From Micromonospora sp. MH99 (lineage in GTDB: Bacteria > Actinomycetota > Actinomycetes > Mycobacteriales > Micromonosporaceae), in contig NZ_MUZA01000013.1 of NCBI RefSeq assembly GCF_021442385.1, positions 62,001 through 126,000 of the forward strand: 64,000 nucleotides of DNA. Reading direction: 5' to 3'. Each line of letters begins with the position of its first letter. Position 1 is the first letter of the stretch. Shown one piece after another: positions 18,850 to 26,484 of the stretch. The notes under the pieces were generated by a model. That model was not told where the DNA came from. It was given only the letters and a program-made list of their open reading frames with translations, and ran no database searches. Both the position numbers and the translations under genes were made by a program.

Positions 18850-18871
18850 CCTGCCGTTACGTCAGGGTCAA
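18850..18871 (-). promoter_or_regulatory. MerR/TipA-type promoter dyad
   Basis: A 17-base dyad (CCTGACGT, one base, ACGGCAGG; seven of eight arm bases pair) begins next to a TTGACC -35 box at 18871-18866 on the minus strand. MerR-family activators bind such dyads in over-long spacers; 19 bases downstream the -10 hexamer is poor (GAGCCT), as expected for an activator-dependent promoter. It overlaps the last codons of the upstream GGDEF-EAL gene. Confidence 0.5.
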
Positions 18872-21144
18872 GCTCGATTCTGACCCACCGTGGCGGGGCT
18901 GTCCGGACGCCCGTACAGATAGCCCTGGCCCCGTGGGCAGCCGATCGCGGCGACCGCGTCGTGCTGGCGTTCGGTCTCCACGCCCTCGGCGATCACCGCC
19001 AGGTCGAACGCTCCGGCCAGCCGGGTGACCATCTCCACCGTGGCGTACGCCCGGTCGTCCGTGCCCAGCCGTGCCACGAACGACCTGTCGATCTTCAGCT
19101 CGGTGGCCGGGATGCGGTGCAGGTAGCTCAACGACGAGTAGCCGGTACCGAAGTCGTCGATGGCGATCTGGATGCCCAGCTCCCGCAGCTGGTGCAGCCG
19201 TTCCAGCACCGCATCGGTCCCCTCGATCAACGCCGACTCGGTCAGCTCCAGCGTCAACGCGCGCGGCGCCAACCCGGCGCTGGCGGTGGCCGCCGTGACC
19301 GTGGCGATCAGGTCGGGCCGGCGCAGGTGTGCCGCGGCGATGTTCACCGCGACCGTCGCCTCCGGCGCGCGGGCCCGCCAGGTAGCCGCCGCCCGACACG
19401 CCTCGTGGATCACCCAGCGGTCGATCGGGAGGATCAGCCCGGTCTCCTCGGCCAGCGGCAGGAACTTCGCCGGCGGCAGCATCCCGAGCCGGGGATGCCG
19501 CCAGCGCACCAACGCCTCGGCGCTGCGGACCGCACCGCTGGACAGGTCGACGATGGGCTGGAACTCCAGGTGCAGCTGCTCCTCGTCGACGGCCCGGCGC
19601 AGGTCGGCGATCAGCTCCGCCCGGGACACGGCCGACTCGCGCAGGCCCGGCGTGCACGTCCGGTACGCGGACTTGCCGGCCGCCTTCGCCGCGTACATGG
19701 CGATGTCGGCGTCGCGAAGGAGGTCGGTGTGCGAGGCGTGCTGCGGCCCGTACTCGGCGATGCCGATGCTCGCCGACGGGTGCACGCCCACGTCCTCCTC
19801 ACCCTCGGACGGCCGCAGCGCGTCCAGCAGACGTTCGGCCAGCCGCTCCGGCGACACCGGCCCCTCCCGCTCGACAAGCACCGCGAACTCGTCCCCGCCT
19901 AGCCGCGCGATGGTGCCGTCGCCGGCCACCGCCGTCCGCATCCGAGCCGCCAGGCCGGTCAGCAGGGTGTCGCCGGTGGCGTGCCCGAACCGGTCGTTGA
20001 CCTGCTTGAACCCGTCGAGGTCGAGCAGCAGGACGGCCACCGGCCGGCCGTCGCGCAGAGCCAGGCGCAGCAGCCTGTTGAACAACAGCCGATTCGGTAG
20101 GCCGGTGAGCTGGTCGCCGTACGCGAGCCGGCGCAGTCGCGCCACCAGGCGCAGGTTCTCGTTGGCGGCCAGCCCCTGACGCACGGCGAGAGCCGCGAGC
20201 AACGTCATCATGGTCACGAAGACCAGCGGCGGGGTCTGGCCGGTGGGCCGGCGGGCCAGGAGCACCGCGATGATCGCCCCACCGACCGGCAGGTACGGCA
20301 GCGCCACCCGCCACCACGGCGGCAGCGGCGACTCGGCGGTCTCGTCGGTGCCGTCGCAGTCCGGCGGCGGCGGGTTCCCCGTGGCCAGGCCGATCAGCAG
20401 GTAGCTCAGCGGCCAGCACAGGTCGATGGGGTGACCGGCGGCGTAGTCACCGCGGGCGACAAGCGAGACGTAGACGACGTCGGCGACCACCCGGATGGTG
20501 AGGCTCACCGCGAGCACGCTCATCGGCCGCCACAGCGGTCGCGCCGGCCCGGCCACCGCCACCAGGATGGTGAGCTGCATCAGGTCGAACATCGGGTAGA
20601 GCAGCCCCAGCGTGCGCGCCGGGTCGGCCAGCTCGGCGGCGGCGACCCCGCGGAACACCAGCACCCAGCCGATCGGCACCAGGGCCAGCGCGACGATCAC
20701 GCCGTCCAGCAGCGTCCGGGCCCGCCCCACCCCCGTCCGGGGCCCGGACGGGGAACTGAGCAGCGCGGCCGTGCCGGTGAGAATGCCGGCGGTGAAGACC
20801 ACCCCGACCAGCGGAGTGTGCGGCAGGTCGCCGCCGACGAGCCGCTGCGCCGTCCAGATCGCCCGGCCCAGCGCCGCGAGCGCCATGGTGCCGGCGAGCA
20901 GCCTCCAGAATCGGCGCAGCGGGGCCGGGTGCCGACGGGCCACGCCGGCGCAGGCGACGGTCGCCCAGCCGGCCACCACCAGCGCGCCCACGTCGCTGAC
21001 CAGCGCGGCCCCGGGCAGCGCCGCGACCAGCCAGAACGCCTCCAGGAGGACCACCGAGCCCGCGCCGACCAGCCCGACGCGGCTGAGCCGGGCCGGCGCG
21101 ACGCCACTGGTCCGCGCGGCCTGCTTCACGTCCTGTCGCGACAC
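18868..21144 (-). CDS. Membrane-bound GGDEF-EAL protein (c-di-GMP synthesis/degradation)
   Basis: From GTG 21144 (GGAGCGACC upstream) the protein has 758 residues. The first 330 hold about ten hydrophobic helices, a MASE-like sensor region. A GGDEF domain follows (GDQLTGLPNRLLFNRLL, LDLDGFKQVNDRFGH) with an intact LGGDEF near residue 417, and an EAL domain with intact EALVRW near 543 and the DDFGTGYSS loop. Both catalytic signatures are complete, so it could both make and break cyclic di-GMP, which controls development in actinomycetes. The longer frame to 21609 is not supported. The tipA promoter sits in its 3' end. Confidence 0.9.
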   Translation of the reverse strand: MSRQDVKQAARTSGVAPARLSRVGLVGAGSVVLLEAFWLVAALPGAALVSDVGALVVAGWATVACAGVARRHPAPLRRFWRLLAGTMALAALGRAIWTAQRLVGGDLPHTPLVGVVFTAGILTGTAALLSSPSGPRTGVGRARTLLDGVIVALALVPIGWVLVFRGVAAAELADPARTLGLLYPMFDLMQLTILVAVAGPARPLWRPMSVLAVSLTIRVVADVVYVSLVARGDYAAGHPIDLCWPLSYLLIGLATGNPPPPDCDGTDETAESPLPPWWRVALPYLPVGGAIIAVLLARRPTGQTPPLVFVTMMTLLAALAVRQGLAANENLRLVARLRRLAYGDQLTGLPNRLLFNRLLRLALRDGRPVAVLLLDLDGFKQVNDRFGHATGDTLLTGLAARMRTAVAGDGTIARLGGDEFAVLVEREGPVSPERLAERLLDALRPSEGEEDVGVHPSASIGIAEYGPQHASHTDLLRDADIAMYAAKAAGKSAYRTCTPGLRESAVSRAELIADLRRAVDEEQLHLEFQPIVDLSSGAVRSAEALVRWRHPRLGMLPPAKFLPLAEETGLILPIDRWVIHEACRAAATWRARAPEATVAVNIAAAHLRRPDLIATVTAATASAGLAPRALTLELTESALIEGTDAVLERLHQLRELGIQIAIDDFGTGYSSLSYLHRIPATELKIDRSFVARLGTDDRAYATVEMVTRLAGAFDLAVIAEGVETERQHDAVAAIGCPRGQGYLYGRPDSPATVGQNRA

Positions 21145-21370
21145 GGTCGCTCCGGCTCTTCGTCGTACGTGCACCCTCGGCGGACCTGTCCACGGCAAAC
21201 CCCGAAAGCCTAGCCAGCGCCCCGGGTGCCCGCCAAGGTCCGGACGGTCGCGCGAGTCGTGCCGGTCCGGCCACGTAGGACGGTCCTTCCGGAACGGGCC
21301 CGCTTCCGGGTGGGGTCGCGACGCTCGGACGTACCCCCGCCGCCACCCGTTGCGCCGTACCATCTCCGCG

Positions 21371-22552
21371 GTGACCTCTCCGCGCCGACGGCTGGTGGCC
21401 GCGTCCGTCCTCCTGGTGGTCGAAGCGCTGCTGTTCGCGCTCGTCGTCACCGAGTCCCTGGTGGGTGCCATCGTCGTCGTCGGCATCACCTGCCTGTCGC
21501 TGTGGGTGCATACCGTCCTGCACGAGTGCGGGCACCTCGTCGCGGCGAAGCTGCTGCGCCTGGAGGTCGTCGCGGTCCGTGTCGCACCGTTCACCGGGTG
21601 GCGCAACAACGTGGCGATCCGGCCGGCGCCGTCGACGACCGCGTTGCCGCTGCGGCTGGTGCTGTTCTACCTCGCCGGCCCGGTGGTCAACCTGTGCACC
21701 GCTGCGGCGCTCGGTGCGGCGACGGCGTCGGCGACCACAGCGGTGACCAGTCTCGCGCTGTTCGGCACGGCGCTTATGGCGGCGCTTCGCGGCCTGGTCA
21801 GCCTCGTCCCCTCGCCCAACAGCGACGGCCGTAACCTGCTCCACTGGCTCCGGGCGCCGACCGCCACCGGCGCGGCGCTGTGGGCTGCCTACTACGAGGA
21901 GGAGATAGCCCGGACGCTGCGGACGATCAGCCCCGTGGAGGCGGCCGACGGTCACCGCACGGATCCGGATCGCTTCGGTGACGAGCCGCGGCTCGCGCTC
22001 GCCGCCTTCCAACGGCGCTGGAGCACCGGCCACGGGCGCTCCCCGACGGACTTCGTGGCCGACGCCGAGCGACTCGCGGCGATGGCTCGCGCCGACAGCA
22101 CCGATCCCGCGATGGCCGCCGCGATCGGGCAGGTCCTCAGCGTCCAGTTCGGCTTGTGGTACCTGCACGCGGCGGTGGTGGCCCGATCGCCGGTCGCGCA
22201 CAAGGAGGTGGTGGAGATCTGGGAACTGGCGGAGCTCGGCTCCCGGGTGCGGCCACAGAGCTTGGCCGCCCGGGTCGCGATGAGCCTGGCGTACCTGCTC
22301 AACCAGCGGCCCGAGCAGGCGCGGTCGCTACTTCTCGACGTTCGGCCCGGGGTGGACCCGCCGGACCTGTGCGCCGTCGCGTCACTCCTGCGGGCCATCG
22401 CCGAGTGTCACCTCGGCAACCGCACCGACGCGGACGCCCACATCAGGGCGGCCGGCGGCGGCTACCCGCGACTGGCCCAGCTCGTCGCCACGATCCGGGC
22501 GGCGGATCCGATGCCCCCGCTGTTCGCCCCGGCACCGATGGCTGACACCTGA
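21371..22552 (+). CDS. M50-family (site-2-protease-like) membrane metallopeptidase
   Basis: The 393-residue product starts at GTG 21371. After two N-terminal helices the zinc motif His51-Glu52-Cys-Gly-His55 (VLHECGHLVAAKLL) lies in a hydrophobic segment, and a later helix ends in SPNSDGRN, matching the third-ligand NPxPDG-type motif of M50 proteases. The last 210 residues are soluble and helical, with alternating Ala/Leu blocks that may be TPR-like (ARVAMSLAYLLNQRPEQAR, LCAVASLLRAIAECHLG). Site-2 proteases cleave transmembrane anchors such as anti-sigma factors; the substrate is unknown. Confidence 0.75.
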   Translation: MTSPRRRLVAASVLLVVEALLFALVVTESLVGAIVVVGITCLSLWVHTVLHECGHLVAAKLLRLEVVAVRVAPFTGWRNNVAIRPAPSTTALPLRLVLFYLAGPVVNLCTAAALGAATASATTAVTSLALFGTALMAALRGLVSLVPSPNSDGRNLLHWLRAPTATGAALWAAYYEEEIARTLRTISPVEAADGHRTDPDRFGDEPRLALAAFQRRWSTGHGRSPTDFVADAERLAAMARADSTDPAMAAAIGQVLSVQFGLWYLHAAVVARSPVAHKEVVEIWELAELGSRVRPQSLAARVAMSLAYLLNQRPEQARSLLLDVRPGVDPPDLCAVASLLRAIAECHLGNRTDADAHIRAAGGGYPRLAQLVATIRAADPMPPLFAPAPMADT

Positions 22553-22770
22553 CCGGTGCGCCGCCAACCACCGGTCGGGGCGTACGTCAGCGGCCGGCGG
22601 AGCGGTTCCACGGCGAGCGCGGCAGCGTGGTGCCGGCCAGCGGTCGACGCGCGCGTCGGCGCTTGCGCCGGCCCGGGGTGCAGGGCGGGCGGCGAACGGT
22701 GTGCACCAGAGGGCCGGCGGGCCGGGGTTGCCTGCCGATCAGCCAGCACAGGAAGCGGGCCATCTGCGGC

Positions 22771-23004
22771 TCAGCCGACCGGGAGGCGCTGGGCGTCGGA
22801 CTTGGCGATCTCGTACTGCGCGCCGCAGAACGTGCACTGCTGCGCGTAGCGGGTGCGGATCGGGATGAGCGGAACGAAGAAGAGGGTGAACCTGGTCGAC
22901 CGGCGGGTGATGACCTGCGCGGCGTGATTGCCGCAGTGGCGGCAGACCTGCTGCACGACGCCGGACCTGTCGACCTTCGTACGCAGACCGAAGATGAAGA
23001 ACAT
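22771..23004 (-). CDS. Zinc-ribbon domain protein
   Basis: This 77-residue protein (ATG 23004) has a short hydrophobic start, MFFIFGLRTK, and two CxxC pairs (CRHCG and CTFCG) separated by a hydrophobic segment TRFTLFFVPLIPIRTRY. This is the small zinc-ribbon family widespread in actinobacteria, with metal held by the four cysteines and a hairpin that may touch the membrane. Function unknown. It is divergent from the small HTH gene, 94 bases apart. Confidence 0.75.
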   Translation of the reverse strand: MFFIFGLRTKVDRSGVVQQVCRHCGNHAAQVITRRSTRFTLFFVPLIPIRTRYAQQCTFCGAQYEIAKSDAQRLPVG

Positions 23005-23098
23005 CGCCCGCCATTACCCACTCGGCCCCGAAAAGTCACCCGCTCGCCGAACAACGGTATGAGATCTACTTGAAGGAACGCACACAGCAGGAAGGGGG

Positions 23099-23422
23099 AT
23101 GGCGGTGAGCGGTCATGTGCGGTGGTCGGACGTTCGGGCGGAGTACGTGCAGCGCGCCGGCGGCGAGGCGGCCGTCGAGGCGGGCAAGGAGGAGCTGCTC
23201 GCGCAGGTCGTCGGGCACCGTCTCGCAGAGGTCCGACGTGCTCGCGGTTTCACTCAGCAACAGATCGCTGAGCGGATGGGCGTGACCAAGGGCCGCGTGT
23301 CCCAGATCGAGCAGGGCCGGATCTCCGGCCAGGATGTGGTGGCCCGGTACGCCGCGGCACTCGGCGGCCGGCTGCACCAGGCGATCTACTTCGATGACGG
23401 AGACATTGCCGCCATCGCCTGA
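23099..23422 (+). CDS. XRE-family helix-turn-helix protein
   Basis: The 107-residue protein starts at ATG 23099 (or GTG 23105, better spaced from GGAAGGGGG). A helical N-terminus is followed by an XRE/Cro domain, VGHRLAEVRRARGFTQQQIAERMGVTKGRVSQIEQG. The layout is like HigA-type antitoxins, whose domain follows a short N-terminal extension, but no toxin gene is adjacent: the upstream gap is 94 bases and the next gene is convergent. It may be an orphan regulator. Confidence 0.75.
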   Translation: MAVSGHVRWSDVRAEYVQRAGGEAAVEAGKEELLAQVVGHRLAEVRRARGFTQQQIAERMGVTKGRVSQIEQGRISGQDVVARYAAALGGRLHQAIYFDDGDIAAIA

Positions 23423-23484
23423 GACGCTCGGGTGGCGTGCCCGACCGGATCCGCCCCGACCAACACAAGATCCGCACAAGTGCC

Positions 23485-23526
23485 GGGAAACTGCTGCCTC
23501 CGCACCGCTTGAGGCAGCAGTTTCCC
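23485..23526. terminator. Bidirectional terminator hairpin
   Basis: A perfect 16-bp stem (GGGAAACTGCTGCCTC and its complement) with a 10-base loop lies between the convergent XRE and SRPBCC genes. The AAA/TTT run near the stem base could serve as a weak U-tract in either direction. Confidence 0.8.
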
Positions 23527-23603
23527 TGATGTTGCTCGGATGCTGAACCCAGCTCGCTGGGCGGATGGGCGTGACCACCGGGGTGGGCGTCCCGGCGCGA
23601 CGG

Positions 23604-24473
23604 TCAGCTGGCGGGCTGGGGCTCCAGGCCGGGCACCTCGGTCGCGAGCCAGATCGGCTGCCAGTCCGGCACCTCGTGGAAGCGGCGCAGCTCGGCCAGG
23701 CCGGCCACCGACCCGCTCCAGGCAGCGTACGGAGGATTGCCCTCGTCGAAGCCGCTCTGCACGAAGGTCAGCGTGGTCCGGCCGTTGGACTCGGCCAGCT
23801 CCCAGTTCGTGACGCCTGTCGGTCCCCAGTCCACGGACATCTTCCGGCCCGGCTCCAAGTCGACGATCTTGGCCGCGTACCCGGTCTCGAAGCCGCCCAT
23901 CGCGTACCGGCCGCCGACCCAGGGCTCGATCCCGATCGGGTAGCCGAACCAGGCGCTGGCCTGCTCGGAGTCGGTGAGCGACTCCCACACCTTGTCCATG
24001 GGGGCGGCGATGACCAGCTCGCCGCGCAGGTCGGCGGAGGTGAAGTCGGTGCGGGGCAGCAGCGGCCGACCCTCCAGGTGGGCGGCCAGGTTGGCGATGG
24101 ACAGCGCCCAGAACGTCTGGAGCACGCCCCGGATGCTGGAACCGCTCATCGCCTCGGCGAAGTCGAAGTGGCTCTGGGTCAGCGTCAACACCGTGCTGTC
24201 CGTGCCCTCGGCTGTCAGCTGGAACTCGGTGGTGGTCTCCACCCCGTCGAGCAACCAGCCGAAGCGCAGCGTGTCGTCGTCGGCGTGCAGCAGACGCTGG
24301 TGCGGGGCGTCACCCTCGGGCGTGTAGCGACCCCAGAACTCGTACCGCTGGGGCAGCTCGACCTCGGCGTGCTCGGCCAGCCAGAGTCGCAGCTCGGCCG
24401 GGTCGGTCAGGGCCTCGCGGACGCGCCCGACAGACGCGGAGAGGCGGGCCTGGACCTTCAACTGTTCACTCAT
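23604..24473 (-). CDS. Tandem SRPBCC (AHSA1-like) domain protein
   Basis: The 289-residue protein starts at ATG 24473 and consists of two SRPBCC/AHSA1 hydrophobic-ligand domains in tandem: SVGRVREALTDPAELRLWLAE opens the first, and VIAAPMDKVWESLTDSEQASAWFG near residue 155 opens the second, which ends with WELAESNGRTTLTFVQSGF. SRPBCC proteins bind lipids or hydrophobic small molecules, or act as Hsp90 co-chaperone-like factors. The start overlaps the stop of the ArsR-type regulator by eight bases, so the pair is one operon, a common arrangement for AHSA1 proteins. Confidence 0.85.
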   Translation of the reverse strand: MSEQLKVQARLSASVGRVREALTDPAELRLWLAEHAEVELPQRYEFWGRYTPEGDAPHQRLLHADDDTLRFGWLLDGVETTTEFQLTAEGTDSTVLTLTQSHFDFAEAMSGSSIRGVLQTFWALSIANLAAHLEGRPLLPRTDFTSADLRGELVIAAPMDKVWESLTDSEQASAWFGYPIGIEPWVGGRYAMGGFETGYAAKIVDLEPGRKMSVDWGPTGVTNWELAESNGRTTLTFVQSGFDEGNPPYAAWSGSVAGLAELRRFHEVPDWQPIWLATEVPGLEPQPAS

Positions 24474-25023
24474 TGTCGTTCCCTTTCGGATAGCAGGCGA
24501 CAGCGAGCTTGAAGGCATCGCCTTCGCTCCCGCCGTAGCGACTGAACAGGTCCTGAAGTGCGGTCTGCAGGTCGTGCAGGAACTGCTGGCGCTGCTCGGC
24601 GGGCACCCGGATCTCGCCGGAGACCCCGATCGAGGGCAGTTCGGGCGCCGAGCGGTCCAGGTCGGCGATGTCGGCCTGGACCTCCTCCATCAGGTCGAGC
24701 AGGTAGCCCAGGCTCAGCTCGTCGCGGGCCCGGCGCAGCCCGATCCGGCCGACCAGCCGCGGGGAGAGCCAGTAGGACCGGGCGGCGGCCTGGTAGATGC
24801 CTTCGGTGATGCCGCGAACCTTGCGCTCGTTGACCAGCTCGACCAGGCCGGCCGAGACGAGCTGCTTGACGTGGTAGTAGACGCGCTGCGGCGTCTGGTC
24901 GAGTCGGGCCGCGACCTCCGTGCAGGTGCGCGGTTCGGCGAGTTGCCGCAGCACCTCGACGCGCTGCGGCTTGAGCAGGACTTCGGCCTGCTCGATCTGC
25001 TCCAGGTACAGGACGTCTCTCAT
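24466..25023 (-). CDS. ArsR-like winged-helix regulator
   Basis: From ATG 25023 the protein has 185 residues. Residues 8-75 form a winged helix (LLKPQRVEVLRQLAEPRTCTEVA, RLDQTPQRVYYHVKQLVSAGLV), followed by a helical region of about 110 residues that could bind a ligand or dimerise. No metal-binding cysteine cluster is seen. The frame can be read back to a TTG at 25047, but that codon lies in a palindromic operator, so ATG 25023 is preferred. There is no ribosome site before the ATG, suggesting a leaderless or very short leader mRNA. It probably represses itself and the SRPBCC gene. Confidence 0.8.
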   Translation of the reverse strand: MRDVLYLEQIEQAEVLLKPQRVEVLRQLAEPRTCTEVAARLDQTPQRVYYHVKQLVSAGLVELVNERKVRGITEGIYQAAARSYWLSPRLVGRIGLRRARDELSLGYLLDLMEEVQADIADLDRSAPELPSIGVSGEIRVPAEQRQQFLHDLQTALQDLFSRYGGSEGDAFKLAVACYPKGNDNE

Positions 25024-25034
25024 GGCAAAATCAG

Positions 25035-25061
25035 TTTGTACGTACAAAGTTTGTTTGTCAA
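25035..25061 (-). promoter_or_regulatory. Promoter and palindromic operator of the ArsR/SRPBCC operon
   Basis: A consensus TTGACA -35 box (25061-25056, minus strand) is followed by the perfect palindrome TTTGTACGTACAAA (25048-25035), which covers the -10 region. A repressor bound there would exclude polymerase. The start ATG is only 11 bases further on. Confidence 0.65.
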
Positions 25062-25098
25062 TCGCTTCGCGAGAAGCCGCGCCGACTTTCTCGACGCG

Positions 25099-25132
25099 GC
25101 TTCAGGCGACGTTCAGCTTCAGGCGACGTTCA
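25099..25132. repeat. Two exact 17-base tandem repeats
   Basis: GCTTCAGGCGACGTTCA occurs twice head to tail in the short gap between the methyltransferase gene's stop and the ArsR-type promoter. It may be a recent duplication or a phased binding site. Confidence 0.8.
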
Positions 25133-25140
25133 GTAGATGA

Positions 25141-26484
25141 TCAGGGCAACCAGTCGGGTCGCAGCGGGTAGCCGTTCACACCGTCCGGGCCGTTGTGGGT
25201 GGCCAGCACCTGGTGCAGCTGGATGCCGTTGCGCTCGAAGGCCATCCGCGAGCCGGCCATGTAGAGGCCCCACACCCGGGCGGTCCCCGCGCCCACCTCA
25301 GAGACGCAGAAGTCCCAGTGCTCCACCAGGTTGCGACACCACGCGGCAAGCGTCAGCGCGTAGTGCTGGCGCAGGTTCTCCTCGTGGTGCACCTCCAGCC
25401 CGGCGTCGTGCACCTCGCTGATCAACCGACCCGGGCCGGCCAACTCGCCGTCCGGGAAGACGTACCTGTCGATGAACGCGCCCGAGCGGTGGGGCGCCCG
25501 GTTGTCGGCCCGCGTGATCGTGTGGTTCAGCAGCCGTCCACCCGTACGCAGCCGCGACCGCAGAGCGCCGAAGTAGGACGGGTAGTTGCGCACACCGATG
25601 TGCTCGGTCAGACCGATCGAGGAGATGGCGTCGAACTGCTCCGCCGGGGCGTCCCGGTAGTCCAGGTGCCGCACCTCGGCCAGCTCGCTCAACCCCTCCC
25701 GCTCGATCGCCGCCTGCGCCCACTGCGCCTGCGCCTTCGACAGGGTCACCCCGAGCGCCTTCACGCCGTACTCCCGGGCGGCGTGGCGGACCATCCCGCC
25801 CCAGCCGCAGCCCACGTCCAGCAGCCGCATGCCCTTCTTCAGCGCCAGCTTGCCGGCGACCAGGTCGTACTTCGCCGCCTGGGCCTGCTCCAGCGTGTCG
25901 TCCGGGGACCGGTAGACCGCGCAGGTGTACGTCATCGACGGGCCGAGCACCTTCTCGTAGAAGGCGTTCGAGACGTCGTAGTGGTGCGAGATCGCGGTGC
26001 TGTCGCGCACCCGCGAGTGCCGCATCCCGTTCATCACCCGCTTCCAGCGCGGCAGCGCCTCCTGCGGCGGAGCCGGTGGCGGCAGCAGCCGCTCCCAGCC
26101 CAGCCCGCGCACGAGCGCCACCCCGTCGGCAACCGACGGCGGGCGCAGCCGCAACTCGTCCTTGAGCACCCGCAGCGCCTCGTACGGGTCACCCGGGTGC
26201 ACCCCCTGCAACGCCAGGTCACCGCTGACGTACGCCCGGGCCATGCCCAGGTCACCGGGTGCGGTGAGCAGGTACGACAGACCCCGCTCGGAACGGATCG
26301 ACAGGGTGATGCCCGCGTCGGCCGGGCCGACGGCGCTGCCGTCGTACCCGGTGATCCGCACCGGCAACGGCCCCCCGGTGACCGCGCGGACGACGTCCGC
26401 CACGGTCGGACCGGTGCGCCGGCCCCCCGCCGGCGGGGTGGCGGGGACGCTCGCCGCCCCCTGGTCTCGATCGGTCAGGCTCAT
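25141..26484 (-). CDS. bfaB: Unsaturated phospholipid methyltransferase (10-methyl fatty acid synthesis, first step)
   Basis: The 447-residue protein (ATG 26484) belongs to the CFA-synthase/UfaA1 class of SAM methyltransferases: a lipid-binding N-terminal part, then AISHHYDVSNAFYEKVLGPSM, the SAM loop LLDVGCGWGGM, and SIGLTEHIG. It lies in a four-base ATGA overlap with an FAD oxidoreductase gene. That pairing is known as bfaB/bfaA or tmsB/tmsA: the methyltransferase adds a methylene group at C10 of an oleoyl chain and the partner reduces it to 10-methylstearate (tuberculostearic acid type). Plain cyclopropane synthase is the alternative, but the partner argues against it. Confidence 0.8.
   Translation of the reverse strand: MSLTDRDQGAASVPATPPAGGRRTGPTVADVVRAVTGGPLPVRITGYDGSAVGPADAGITLSIRSERGLSYLLTAPGDLGMARAYVSGDLALQGVHPGDPYEALRVLKDELRLRPPSVADGVALVRGLGWERLLPPPAPPQEALPRWKRVMNGMRHSRVRDSTAISHHYDVSNAFYEKVLGPSMTYTCAVYRSPDDTLEQAQAAKYDLVAGKLALKKGMRLLDVGCGWGGMVRHAAREYGVKALGVTLSKAQAQWAQAAIEREGLSELAEVRHLDYRDAPAEQFDAISSIGLTEHIGVRNYPSYFGALRSRLRTGGRLLNHTITRADNRAPHRSGAFIDRYVFPDGELAGPGRLISEVHDAGLEVHHEENLRQHYALTLAAWCRNLVEHWDFCVSEVGAGTARVWGLYMAGSRMAFERNGIQLHQVLATHNGPDGVNGYPLRPDWLP

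Noticed and set aside
22587..23054. 155-residue minus-strand frame around the zinc-ribbon gene
   Set aside because: It overlaps the zinc-ribbon gene in another frame and is a low-complexity Ser/Arg shadow.
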